Made by a program: the position numbers and the translations under genes
Notes under the pieces: model-generated
What the model was told of the DNA's origin: nothing
The model's input: only the letters and a program-made list of their open reading frames with translations
Databases searched by the model: none
From: Endozoicomonas montiporae CL-33
Lineage (GTDB): Bacteria > Pseudomonadota > Gammaproteobacteria > Pseudomonadales > Endozoicomonadaceae
NCBI RefSeq assembly: GCF_001583435.1
Contig: NZ_CP013251.1
Span: 3,299,215 to 3,363,214 of the forward strand
Reading direction: 5' to 3'
DNA length: 64,000 bases
In this document: positions 37,001 to 45,802 of the stretch, piece by piece
Layout: every line of letters begins with the position of its first letter
How positions within the stretch are numbered: position 1 is the first letter of the stretch

Positions 37001-37869
37001 CAAGAAGCCTGGTTGCCAGAATGATGGATCGCGACCTGTACTATCAGCGCATTCAGGAAGAAAAAATGAAAGAGCTTTACAATACCTACTGGAAGCGCTG
37101 GAGCAAAAAGCATTCCGCTGAAGCCCTGACCCATGTTCAGGCCGTTGCCAGCCAGCTTAAAGAAACGGAAGGTGCCCGAAAAGAACTGGCAAAACAGGTC
37201 ATGGACTCGGTAGAACTTCTGAGTACTCTGGACACAGCCATTAAAAACGCAGCCGAGGTTGCCGGTTCGGAAGAACAGTTTCAGGCCCTGAAAACAGAGC
37301 TGATGAAAGCGGGTATTGAAAGTGACCGCATCAACCGCAGAGCCCTTGCCCTGACCTTGCAAACTCTGAAAGAAGAACAGCTGGCCATTGTCGAAAGGCA
37401 GTGTGGTACCAAAGCACCGGGTGAAACCGAAGCAGCCATTCTGGCTACACTCAACGAGCACTACCGCAGCATTATGCTGGGCGGCAAAGTGACTGACCTG
37501 CTGAAGCTGACTCCTAAGCAGGAGCAAAAAGCCGAAGACAAGGCTCAGAAGCGGGTGGTGAAAACGGCAGAAGCCTCAGCCCAGAAGCACTATGAAGAAA
37601 GAGCGCAGCTGATGCTCACAGCGAGCCTGACCAAAGCCGCAGAAGCCCAGCTGGAAGAAGGTACCGAGATCACCGAAGACGCGATGAAGAACCCGGCTGT
37701 TGCCAATGCAGCAAGAGCTGAACTCCTCAACCAGAAACAGCTGTACAAGGATACATCGGACAGCCAGATGGAACGCTATCGGGGCTGGTTCTCCAGAGTC
37801 AGCGGATTATCCGGCGAAATGGTCAACAAACTGCTGGGTTACACCAGTCTTGGCCTTGCGATAAACTAA
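34048..37869 (+). CDS. Large unknown protein, 1273 residues, with two hydrophobic Gly/Ala-rich blocks
   Basis: I do not recognise the family. The start has a very strong ribosome binding site (AAGGAGG, five bases before the first of two ATGs). There is no signal peptide. The first 740 residues are charged, helical and coiled-coil-like. Two long hydrophobic blocks follow, at about 761-805 (GIVGGLLTFGAAAPACAAIG within it) and 895-945, resembling helical-hairpin membrane insertion segments of pore-forming or effector proteins. The last 300 residues are again helical and Lys/Glu/Gln-rich. Codon use is like the chromosome. It overlaps the ccmB stop by 4 bp, tail to tail. A secreted effector or toxin is possible but unproven. 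Confidence 0.8.
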   Translation: MMNLKPAQAEKARTASGWSYDDTGFVPAPPSTDGRISKVAADDLELRPFSDAEPFTYTAQANPKNLNARVISQSREGLEEQLDTLMAHYDNNGLEREETAILHPYGILGQISEDHPAFASALLKHRLQELKADAATWWSSANREHANQQLALMDQLLAAGQYEELLALLVKLEKANKKVSFCQVMNAKFLDPDHHKETPLYKPFKNSAWFASLRANVLADLQKSDAREEASSAFHRLQQSFEQLEHRKADKVHSPEDLTDYMLLADPEAVNGYLKGQCDFRLRELRLKMKETGQALTNDERAEVRALSSQLQQLGKVTNRADLTTFLKDPANAELKKALESVLIEVYLQQLQQVIFNTDYAMLNKAGLHELVKTSNLFKEMMATYKTAQVLGDEELEALAKLETAVENFDRAEELYRLIDSEKHKPVDKRLFALKVPSVQRLMEKLTRNNSDTETQLYNTMEALFKAEVAFDSDRTHPNLMALQKARFESRRLQQEQAEFEIRAKLKDQDDLVVLTTGNYDTDIKTFKAIHAGRQKFTPVYPAGSLMQGAFRLAKRIIWDNERPFHQILADLEQAKVLKKLNYSASSEFRQLLSDVAGMDGASLEKAAASIAAPTSKLWKDWQAGKAGFLQVMNLPGQSYKALEQEARDIISSALEVAERNPAQFRQLFGDVSLIMDQLQSLLGPDSVGLLTQLQNAARAHSIASCFAGDEPVMEAVDPNSDLAKNIKRFQLLCDMAAYTMHATTAANFVKNVMTGNAAGFCGTAAGIVGGLLTFGAAAPACAAIGTALGTALTIGNAAVKYAGTHAIRNGLNSLDGEQAQLLDKVVNYGPSFLTATSPYDVLATGMRHFGKGDSVATAAARTILGPILTPFKNMYKAIKGIHQGEEGAWKQFGIELAVATSAIALTAALGATVYAIGFATILGSPALGAALTALTFSYGFFQLVSRIRTIGGSVYNSIQHYQQAMFNSDNPLIKKVKKECKKEARSLVARMMDRDLYYQRIQEEKMKELYNTYWKRWSKKHSAEALTHVQAVASQLKETEGARKELAKQVMDSVELLSTLDTAIKNAAEVAGSEEQFQALKTELMKAGIESDRINRRALALTLQTLKEEQLAIVERQCGTKAPGETEAAILATLNEHYRSIMLGGKVTDLLKLTPKQEQKAEDKAQKRVVKTAEASAQKHYEERAQLMLTASLTKAAEAQLEEGTEITEDAMKNPAVANAARAELLNQKQLYKDTSDSQMERYRGWFSRVSGLSGEMVNKLLGYTSLGLAIN

Positions 37870-38573
37870 TCCGTTACTACTCTCAGGGCGCCTGCAATGG
37901 CTATCGGGGCCAGACACAACCCGAACACCAGCAGCGCCCCCATCCAGAGCAGATGACCTGTGTAAGGCATTTCATTGATAGCATTCTGCACAGCTCCGGT
38001 GCCAAAAATCAGAATCGGTATATACAACGGCAGAGACAACAGCGTTAACAGCACACCTCCCCGCTGAACTCTGACAGTCAGCGCCGCCCCAATACCTCCC
38101 ACCAGGCTCATCAGGGGTGTTCCCAACAGCAAACTGAACATTAAAGGTGCAAATGCCTGAGCCGGTATGTGCAACATTAAAGCCAATAGCGGTGCCATGA
38201 GAATAAGAGCGACGCCTGTCGTTAACCAGTGCGCCGTTATTTTCGCCAGCACCAGCAATGGCAAAGGATGAGGTGACAACAACAACTGATCAAGAGAGCC
38301 ATCCTCCTGATCCCCTTTGAACAGGCTGTCGAGCGACAGCAGCACCGCCAGCAGGGCACCAATCCAGACCACGCCACCCGCCAGCTGTGACAACAACTCT
38401 TTCTGCGGAGAAATACCCATGGGAAACAGACTGGCCACCATTAAATAGAAAGCCACCGGATTCAGGGTCTGACCGGGCGTACGAAACGCCAGCACCAGAT
38501 CCCGACGGATCAGTGCCACAAATGCCTGCCGACCCTGTAATGAATTTTCGGAAGTATCTCTGGAAGCCATCAC
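37866..38573 (-). CDS. ccmB: Heme exporter membrane protein CcmB
   Basis: CcmB is the membrane subunit working with CcmA in the Ccm (system I) cytochrome c maturation pathway. The 235 residues contain six hydrophobic helices. The family segment starting RRDLVLAFRTPGQTLNPVAF and FKGDQEDGSLDQLLLSP are present. It overlaps ccmA by 4 bp upstream. Normally ccmC, D, E, F, G and H follow; here the opposite strand carries the 1273-residue gene whose stop overlaps ccmB's. The protein itself looks complete. Confidence 0.92.
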   Translation of the reverse strand: MMASRDTSENSLQGRQAFVALIRRDLVLAFRTPGQTLNPVAFYLMVASLFPMGISPQKELLSQLAGGVVWIGALLAVLLSLDSLFKGDQEDGSLDQLLLSPHPLPLLVLAKITAHWLTTGVALILMAPLLALMLHIPAQAFAPLMFSLLLGTPLMSLVGGIGAALTVRVQRGGVLLTLLSLPLYIPILIFGTGAVQNAINEMPYTGHLLWMGALLVFGLCLAPIAIAGALRVVTD

Positions 38574-39250
38574 AGAAACACCTCCCCGGTATCATCACTG
38601 ACCAGCGCTTCAGCATTCGGGTATTCGGGAAGATAGTCATCCAGCCTGATTCGGCGAATGCCACCAGACAGGTCAGATAAACGCTGATGGCTGGTGATAA
38701 TCACCATGCCGCCTTCTGCAACGTGACGAGCCAGCAGGCTCTCCAGCCAGACCACCCCGTCAACGTCAATCGCCGTAAAAGGCTCATCAAGAATCCACAG
38801 TGATGACTGGCAGGCAAACAGATCCGCCAAAGCAACACGGCGGTGCTGCCCGGCAGACAGCTGACCACAAGGCGTATCTTCATAGCCATGCAGACTGACT
38901 TGCTGTAAAGCTTCTATTACCTGTTGTTCTGAAGGGCATTCATTACGAAGGCTTGCACGCCATAGGATGTTTTCAATGGGTGTCAGCCCGGCTTTTATCG
39001 CAGGCTTGTGGCCAAAATAGAAAGTAGACAGACGGAAGTCAGCATAAATGCTGGACAATGTTTGGCCTTTCCAGACAATGCGACCCTGATAATCACCGGA
39101 CAAACCGGCCAGCACCCTTAACAGTGTTGTTTTGCCTGAACCATTCGCGCCTTCTATCTGCAACAGCTCTCCGGGGGACAGCCGGGCAGAAAGGTTTTGA
39201 AAAAGAGTCCGGTCGTCTCTTATGCACCCCAAATCAACAAGCTCAAGCAA
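38570..39250 (-). CDS. ccmA: Heme exporter ATPase CcmA
   Basis: CcmA is the ATPase that drives release of holo-CcmE in cytochrome c maturation. Walker A is GANGSGKTTLLRVLAG, the signature is LSAGQHRRVALA and Walker B is LWILDEP, the usual CcmA wording. The 226-residue length is slightly longer than E. coli CcmA. It is first in a two-gene ccmAB unit. The 241-bp gap before it (39251-39491) is A/T-rich but shows no clear promoter or gene. Confidence 0.94.
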   Translation of the reverse strand: MLELVDLGCIRDDRTLFQNLSARLSPGELLQIEGANGSGKTTLLRVLAGLSGDYQGRIVWKGQTLSSIYADFRLSTFYFGHKPAIKAGLTPIENILWRASLRNECPSEQQVIEALQQVSLHGYEDTPCGQLSAGQHRRVALADLFACQSSLWILDEPFTAIDVDGVVWLESLLARHVAEGGMVIITSHQRLSDLSGGIRRIRLDDYLPEYPNAEALVSDDTGEVFL

Positions 39251-39491
39251 CTCGACATCCTTTTTTTATTCAGCATTTATTCTGTTGCAGTGTTCAGGGA
39301 AAGTGTTCAAGCGGCACGTAACCAACAAAAAAACCACTATGGTGTTAAAAAAACAAAAAACACGTATAACTGCAAGCCACTGAATTTATATTCATCGTTG
39401 TCATGATGCAAATCAGCGTAGAGGGAGAAAGGGCGACTATTGCGATCAAAGAGCAGAACTGAAGACGTTCCGCTCTATGTTTATCGGACGA

Positions 39492-42400
39492 TTAATGAGG
39501 CTGAACGGTGTGAATCGTTGCCTGGGCAAGATCCATCAGTTCACGGTTGGCGACGGTAAACATGGCCATTTCCGATACGGGTGCATTGCGGATTTCGGAC
39601 AACATACTCTGCCAGCGCACAACCAGAGCATGGTGGTGCATCATCCAGGCATCCAGTTGTTGATTGATTTCATCCTCGCTGTCAGGTGCGCTCAACAAAG
39701 CCACCGTCAAAGCCCGCTGCTGCCAGGTCAGCTCATCGCGAATACTGTCTCGGGCCAGTGACTGCCAGTGATTGGTGACTTCCAGACTACCCAGTTCCTG
39801 GCTGTACCAGTTCAGATCCAGCCGTTCGCCAATAGCGAAAAACATTCGGGCAACACTTTCAATCGGTTTGCCCGTCTGGTCAGCCGCCTGAATGATCGGC
39901 AGTGAACTCAGCAGATAACGTTGCCCGCACACCAGTTTGGCAACATCTTCAGGAATCTGGTTGTCCACCATCTGCTCAACCTTGGCACTAAGGTTTTCCT
40001 GCTCGGTCTCACTAAGGTAATCAACAAAGGAATGCACAAACTCCTGAATCGCCGGACCATAATGTTCAACGGTTTCGGCTGCCACCAGATCCTGTCGCTT
40101 CAGCCGGATAAACCAGCGACTGGCTCGGCGTACCAGCTTAATCATAGATCCCATTAACTGCTGTTGCAGGCTGCTGGACAGCTTATAATCCAGCGATTCA
40201 ATCAGCCGCCAGTAATCCTGAATACCAAACACATCACGGCTGACCAGAAACGCCCTGGCGATTTCCGGAGCATTGGCACCGGTGGTCTGACGAACACGAT
40301 GAACATAGGTGATGCCCATCATATCAATCATATGGTTGGCGATCTGTGTCGCGATAATTTCCTGACGCAGCCGGTGATGGTTAATCTGCTCGGAAAACTG
40401 TTCAACCAACACGTCCGGGAAGGCTGTAAACAGCTCTTTGGAAAGATAGTCTTCATTAATCACATCAGACGCCATCAGCGCTTCTTTCAGCTCAGCCTTG
40501 CTGTAAGAAATCAGTAACGACAATTCTGGTCGGGTCAAGCCTTGTCCGGCTCCGCTGCGCTCTGCAAGCGCTTCATTGTCGGGTAAAAACTCAATGTGCC
40601 GATCCAGTCGGCCTTCGCCTTCCAGATGGTCAATGAAACGTTTGTATTCATCCATCCGGTAGCGGGCTTCGGATTCGGCCTGGGTAATAGACTGCGTCTG
40701 CCGGTAATTATTAAGCAACACCAGTCGTCCGACATCGTCTGTCATGGACTCCAGCAGCAGATTGCGCTGCTTCATGGTCATATCACCATTGGACACCACG
40801 TCATTCAGTAGAATTTTAATATTCACTTCATGGTCAGAGCAGTCAACGCCACCGGAATTATCAATAAAGTCCGTGTTCATGGCACCACCCTGCAGCGCGT
40901 ATTCAACACGTCCCAGCTGACTCAGCCCAAGGTTCCCGCCTTCACCAACGACTTTGGCTCTCAGTTCACAGCCATTGATACGCAATGGATCATTCGCTTT
41001 GTCACCCACCTGGGCATGACTTTCGCTGATCGCCTTGACGTAGGTGCCGATGCCACCGTTCCAGATCAGATCAACCGGAGCGCGTAATAATGCGCGTATC
41101 AACTCATTGGGGGTCAACCGGTTCGCAGTAATGCCAAACCGGTCCTTCATGGGCTGGGAAATCATGATCGACTTGGCCGTCCGGGAAAACAGACCTCCGC
41201 CTTCAGAAATCAGTTTACTGTCGTAATCCTGCCAGCTGGATCTTGGCAGATTAAACAGTCGCTGCCGCTCCTGATAACTGCGGGCAGTATCCGGGTCGGG
41301 ATCAATAAAAATATGCATGTGGTTGAACGCGGCCACCAGCTGCAGGGTTTCAGACGACAGCAGACCGTTACCAAACACATCACCTGCCATATCGCCAATA
41401 CCAATGACCGACACCGTATCCTGCTGAACATTAATGCCCCGCTCACGGAAATGACGCTGCACCGATACCCAGGCACCTTTGGCGGTAATGCCCATTTTCT
41501 TATGGTCATAGCCGGCACTGCCACCGGAAGCAAAAGCATCACCCAGCCAGAAGTTGTATTCCGCCGCAATGCTGTTGGCAATATCAGAAAAGGTCGCTGT
41601 TCCTTTGTCCGCTGCTACCACAAGGTAAGAGTCATTATCGTCGTAATACACGACTGACTCTGGATGTACCACTTCGTTATCCACCAGATTGTCCGTCACA
41701 TCCAGCAATGCCCGGATAAACGTCTGGTAACAGGCAACCCCCTCTTCCATCATCTCTTCACGGCTGGCGTTGACCGGCATCTGTTTGGGCGCAAAGCCGC
41801 CTTTGGCGCCCACAGGTACAATCAGGGCATTCTTCACCTGTTGAGCCTTCACCAGTCCCAGCACTTCAGTTCGGTAATCCTCCACCCGATCCGACCAGCG
41901 CAATCCTCCGCGAGCGACCTTTCCGCCACGCAGGTGCACGCCTTCAACTCTGGGAGAATAAACAAAGATTTCGTATAGCGGCACAGGCTTGGGAATGTCG
42001 GTAATATCACGGGGAGAGATTTTGAATGAAATATACGACTTGGGTTCGCCCTCGGCATCCATCTGGTAAAAGTTTGTTCTGAGAGTGGCGGAAATCACTG
42101 TCTGAAAACGGCGGATAATCTTGTCTTCACTGAGAACCGTGACCTGATCCAGAGCTTCCAGAATGGACTGTTGAATCTGTTGTTGACGAGCCAGACGCTG
42201 GGTGCGGGACAGAGCCAGTTCGGGATTAAAACGAATTTCAAACAGTTCCAGCAGCTGACGGGTAATGTCGATGTTATTGCACAGGGTTTCAGCAATATAG
42301 GTCTGGCTGAACCCCATTCTGATCTGTTTAATATAGCGGGCATAAGCCCTTAGCATCGCCACCTGACGCCAGCTCATGCCCGCAGCAAGGACTAGCAGGT

Positions 42401-44318
42401 TGAAGCGATCATTTTCCGCCTCGCCAAACCAGATTTTCTCAAACGATTCCCTGAAAATACCATCCACTTTCTGGATATTGGTACTGACATTGTCGTGGAA
42501 ACTCAGCAGGAAATCGTGAATCCAGATAACATCATCGTTGCTTTTGCGAATCAGAAACGGATACTCGCCAATCACCCGCAGTCCCAGATTCTCGATAATC
42601 GGTATCTGGTCCGCAAGCGGCAGCGGTTCTACAAAATGGTACAGTTTGAAGTGAATCCGGCCTGGTCCGTCGTTGAGTGCGCGATAAAAGCCCATGGATA
42701 ACGGGTTGTCTTTATCAATCTGTTGAAAGTGTTCAACATCCACAGCCGCAGCTTCTGGCGTAAAGGCTTCACGATACGCTGCCGAGAAACCGTTACTGTA
42801 AAGGGTAATCAGCTGATTCCCTTTAACTTCACCGTGGGATTCGAGAATAGAAGCGCGAACTTCATCTTCCCAGGAACTCGCCGCCAGTACGAGCTCATCA
42901 TTAATCGCTTCCTGACTGAACTCAACCCGTTTGCGCAACTTGAAATTGAAATGAACCCGCGCCAATACTGACTCGGAAAAATAAGTGGTAAATTCAGAAT
43001 CGACCGACTGAAGACGATGGCAGAGTATCGCTTCCATGCGTTTGCGCAATTGCGTGCTGTAGACTTCTCTGGGAACAAACACCAGAGCCGAGCAGAAAGG
43101 TCCATAAGGGTCTTGCCGGATAAACAGTCTGATCTGCTTGCGCTCCTGAATGCGCAGGATTTCCATAACGGTTTCAAACAGTTCAGTCTTGGGCGTCTGG
43201 AACAGTTCGTCCCTTGGAAAGACTTCCAGAATCTGCTCAAGATCCTTGCCATGATGACTTTTACGACCCAACCCTGACAGCTCAAAAATATCAGTCACTT
43301 TGCTGGCTATATAGGGAATCCGGAAAGGACTCTGCCGGTAGACCGGCGACGTGTAAAGACCGACAATTCTGGCTTCACCAATCACCGAACCATCGTCAGC
43401 AAACTGTCGCACCGTTATAAAATCGGGATAGGCTGGCCTGTGAACCGTCGAGCGCACACCCGCTTTGGAAAACGACAGTGCGTCAGTCTGTTCAAAAAAA
43501 TCATGTTCAATCACCGGCTCAAGGTCAAGCTGACTGATGCTGCCCTGATGGCTGGTTTTCAATAGCCCTAACAAAGAGTCCGAAGGACGAATGATCTGCT
43601 TTTTACCAGACTGCTCAATGACCTTCAGTTCTTCATAACCCAGAAAAGTAAACTTATTATCCAGCAGCCAGTCTAGGAAATCCCGAACCTCTCCGGCACG
43701 TTCCCCCGTTAACCCGACAGCCAGCTGCCTGATGCGCTCACAGGTAGGCTGGTAATCCTCAACCACTCTGGAAACATCCAGCATAATGGCATAAATCTGT
43801 TCCCGAAGAACTTCCAGTTCTTCATCCTTTTCCTGACGATCAATTTCTACATAAATAATCGCTTCATTACAGACCGTTGCTTCAATCGATTCATCAAACA
43901 CCATTTGATGCTGTTCATTACGTCGGGACTGCAGAACCGTATTTCTGAGATGGTGAATCACCACGCCATGCTCGTTCAGCTTCATTCTCAGGGAATCCAC
44001 CAGAAACGGCATATCCCTGTGAATCATGCGAATAACCGTGTGGGTCGAATGCCAGCCATGATGGGGGTAATCGGGGTTTAGCACTTCAATTTCAGGCTGT
44101 CCCGGGTCATGAAACTGGAGAAACTTCCAGAAAGACAGGGTGGACCCCAGCAGATCACGACGCTTCTGCCCCATCAAATCCTGACGGCTGTCCATAGAAT
44201 AATATTGATGAACAAAAGGCCTGAGAGTGTCGTATTGTTCCTCGGGGACCTGAGGGGCTAACTCGTCCAGTATTTTATCCAGGGCTTCCTTACGCTCCTG
44301 GGCATCTCGCTGACCCAT
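39492..44318 (-). CDS. gdhB: NAD-specific glutamate dehydrogenase, 180-kDa class
   Basis: This very large (1608-residue) enzyme converts glutamate to 2-oxoglutarate and ammonia for catabolism. The catalytic region near residues 800-850 contains GGLRWSDRVEDYRTEVLGL and the substrate lysine in VPVGAKGGFAPKQMP. It is followed by YDHKKMGITAKGAW and VGEGGNLGLSQLGRVEYA in the NAD domain. The N-terminal 700 residues carry ACT-like regulatory segments. The order rlmL-rmf-pyrD ... gdhB-moxR resembles Pseudomonas. Size and motifs exclude the small hexameric class. Confidence 0.96.
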   Translation of the reverse strand: MGQRDAQERKEALDKILDELAPQVPEEQYDTLRPFVHQYYSMDSRQDLMGQKRRDLLGSTLSFWKFLQFHDPGQPEIEVLNPDYPHHGWHSTHTVIRMIHRDMPFLVDSLRMKLNEHGVVIHHLRNTVLQSRRNEQHQMVFDESIEATVCNEAIIYVEIDRQEKDEELEVLREQIYAIMLDVSRVVEDYQPTCERIRQLAVGLTGERAGEVRDFLDWLLDNKFTFLGYEELKVIEQSGKKQIIRPSDSLLGLLKTSHQGSISQLDLEPVIEHDFFEQTDALSFSKAGVRSTVHRPAYPDFITVRQFADDGSVIGEARIVGLYTSPVYRQSPFRIPYIASKVTDIFELSGLGRKSHHGKDLEQILEVFPRDELFQTPKTELFETVMEILRIQERKQIRLFIRQDPYGPFCSALVFVPREVYSTQLRKRMEAILCHRLQSVDSEFTTYFSESVLARVHFNFKLRKRVEFSQEAINDELVLAASSWEDEVRASILESHGEVKGNQLITLYSNGFSAAYREAFTPEAAAVDVEHFQQIDKDNPLSMGFYRALNDGPGRIHFKLYHFVEPLPLADQIPIIENLGLRVIGEYPFLIRKSNDDVIWIHDFLLSFHDNVSTNIQKVDGIFRESFEKIWFGEAENDRFNLLVLAAGMSWRQVAMLRAYARYIKQIRMGFSQTYIAETLCNNIDITRQLLELFEIRFNPELALSRTQRLARQQQIQQSILEALDQVTVLSEDKIIRRFQTVISATLRTNFYQMDAEGEPKSYISFKISPRDITDIPKPVPLYEIFVYSPRVEGVHLRGGKVARGGLRWSDRVEDYRTEVLGLVKAQQVKNALIVPVGAKGGFAPKQMPVNASREEMMEEGVACYQTFIRALLDVTDNLVDNEVVHPESVVYYDDNDSYLVVAADKGTATFSDIANSIAAEYNFWLGDAFASGGSAGYDHKKMGITAKGAWVSVQRHFRERGINVQQDTVSVIGIGDMAGDVFGNGLLSSETLQLVAAFNHMHIFIDPDPDTARSYQERQRLFNLPRSSWQDYDSKLISEGGGLFSRTAKSIMISQPMKDRFGITANRLTPNELIRALLRAPVDLIWNGGIGTYVKAISESHAQVGDKANDPLRINGCELRAKVVGEGGNLGLSQLGRVEYALQGGAMNTDFIDNSGGVDCSDHEVNIKILLNDVVSNGDMTMKQRNLLLESMTDDVGRLVLLNNYRQTQSITQAESEARYRMDEYKRFIDHLEGEGRLDRHIEFLPDNEALAERSGAGQGLTRPELSLLISYSKAELKEALMASDVINEDYLSKELFTAFPDVLVEQFSEQINHHRLRQEIIATQIANHMIDMMGITYVHRVRQTTGANAPEIARAFLVSRDVFGIQDYWRLIESLDYKLSSSLQQQLMGSMIKLVRRASRWFIRLKRQDLVAAETVEHYGPAIQEFVHSFVDYLSETEQENLSAKVEQMVDNQIPEDVAKLVCGQRYLLSSLPIIQAADQTGKPIESVARMFFAIGERLDLNWYSQELGSLEVTNHWQSLARDSIRDELTWQQRALTVALLSAPDSEDEINQQLDAWMMHHHALVVRWQSMLSEIRNAPVSEMAMFTVANRELMDLAQATIHTVQPH

Positions 44319-44795
44319 GCTGGCATCTCCGGGGGCAAAAGCGGTATCTTGGTAATGGGAGGGATCAGAGTGTCCGCTTTGTGCAAGGGAGTTGTCAGTT
44401 TTATGACATCATCAGCTTTTCACTGGCTGATTAACTAGACCATTGCGGTCACTGATCCTATATTACTGAACTATAGGAAAAGACAGCCTGCTTCGCCTGA
44501 TAGATCAAGCCTCTCAACCACTTGCTATCAGTCAAAAACACCCGCTGGTCTGTCAGAACCATTTATTGCAAAATGGCTTTAAAAGTAAACAGCGGTTATC
44601 AGCCAGCTAACTGAATCCTGTGCCGGGCAGGGACGTCCCTGATCACAATGACTATCGGCACAACACCTGTACTCTTATGGGCTATTACCAGTGCCATTGA
44701 ACAGTGCTGGTATAAAAGACCATGAGCAAAATAAATTTTTTGACCACCCTGATGGTGAAAAACTTTACGGTTAATAAACTGGGACAGAACAATTT
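44319..44795. other. gdhB-moxR divergent intergenic region
   Basis: This 477-bp gap separates two divergent genes. A small inverted repeat, CCTATA/TATAGG, lies at 44457-44477. No credible ORF, terminator or recognised operator is seen. Promoters for both genes must lie here, but I cannot place them with confidence. Confidence 0.4.
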
Positions 44796-45758
44796 ATGTC
44801 TGCACAAAACGTTCTGAATGAACTGAAAGAATACTTATGTAGCTGTATTATCGGTCAGGAGCATCTGGTCAATCGTCTGTTGATTACCCTGCTGGCTGAC
44901 GGACACCTGCTGGTTGAAGGCGCTCCCGGTCTGGCCAAAACCCGAGCCATTAAAGTACTGGCAGAAGGACTTGAAGCCAGCTTTCACCGCATCCAGTTCA
45001 CACCGGATCTACTGCCTGCCGATGTCACCGGCACTGATATCTATACCCCTGAAGACGGCAGTTTTCGTTTCCAGCCCGGCCCCATCTTCCACAATCTGGT
45101 TCTGGCTGATGAAATCAACCGGGCCCCTGCCAAGGTGCAGTCAGCCTTGCTCGAAGCAATGGGAGAGCGGCAGGTCAGTATCGGTCGGAAAACCTACCCG
45201 CTGCCAAGGGTTTTTATGGTCATGGCGACCCAGAATCCCATTGAACAGGAAGGTACCTACCCTTTGCCGGAAGCCCAGCTTGACCGTTTTCTGATGCATG
45301 TAAAAGTGGAATACCCCAATGTGTCGGCAGAACGGCAGATTCTACGTTTGGCTCGCGGTGAAGCCATGCACCAGCAACCCGCCAAACCGGCTCAGCAACT
45401 CACTCAGGGCAATGTTCTGGAAGCTCGCCAGAGCGTGCTGCATATGCACATGGAACCCGTGGTTGAAGAATATATCGTGCAACTGGTCAACGCTTCCCGC
45501 CATCCTTCTTTATACGGTGAGCGCCTTGCTGGCTGGCTCGACTACGGTGCCAGTCCAAGAGGCACCATTGCTCTGGACCGCTGCGCCCGCGCCCATGCCT
45601 GGCTGGCTGGCAGAGACTTTGTCAGCCCTGACGATGTTCAGTCCGTAGTGCACGACGTATTCCGTCACCGTCTGCTACTGAGCTTTGAAGCAGAAGCTGA
45701 AGGTAAAGATGCCGACCAGATTATTGATCAACTGTTAAATCTGGTGCCGGTGGCATAA
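44796..45758 (+). CDS. MoxR family AAA+ ATPase
   Basis: MoxR ATPases act as chaperone-like factors for von Willebrand factor A (VWA) proteins encoded beside them. Walker A is EGAPGLAKTRAIK, Walker B is LVLADEINRAPAKVQ, and sensor 1 is VMATQNPIEQEGTYPLPEAQLD. The 320-residue length is standard. It is the first gene of a six-gene operon, with DUF58, DUF4381, two VWA proteins and BatD in the same direction, i.e. the Bat (Bacteroides aerotolerance) arrangement. The target complex has not been defined in most bacteria. Confidence 0.94.
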   Translation: MSAQNVLNELKEYLCSCIIGQEHLVNRLLITLLADGHLLVEGAPGLAKTRAIKVLAEGLEASFHRIQFTPDLLPADVTGTDIYTPEDGSFRFQPGPIFHNLVLADEINRAPAKVQSALLEAMGERQVSIGRKTYPLPRVFMVMATQNPIEQEGTYPLPEAQLDRFLMHVKVEYPNVSAERQILRLARGEAMHQQPAKPAQQLTQGNVLEARQSVLHMHMEPVVEEYIVQLVNASRHPSLYGERLAGWLDYGASPRGTIALDRCARAHAWLAGRDFVSPDDVQSVVHDVFRHRLLLSFEAEAEGKDADQIIDQLLNLVPVA

Positions 45759-45802
45759 CAACAGCGGATACTGCGAGCGCAAGACAGGAGTACTAACACA
45801 TA

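Noticed and set aside
36364..37527. 387-codon minus-strand frame inside the 1273-residue gene
   Set aside because: The plus-strand gene has a very strong ribosome binding site and consistent helical protein character; the opposite frame is Cys/Phe/Gly-rich with no start signal or known motif.
44721..44816. 31-codon ORF just upstream of moxR
   Set aside because: It has no clear ribosome binding site, runs out of frame into moxR and resembles no known leader peptide.
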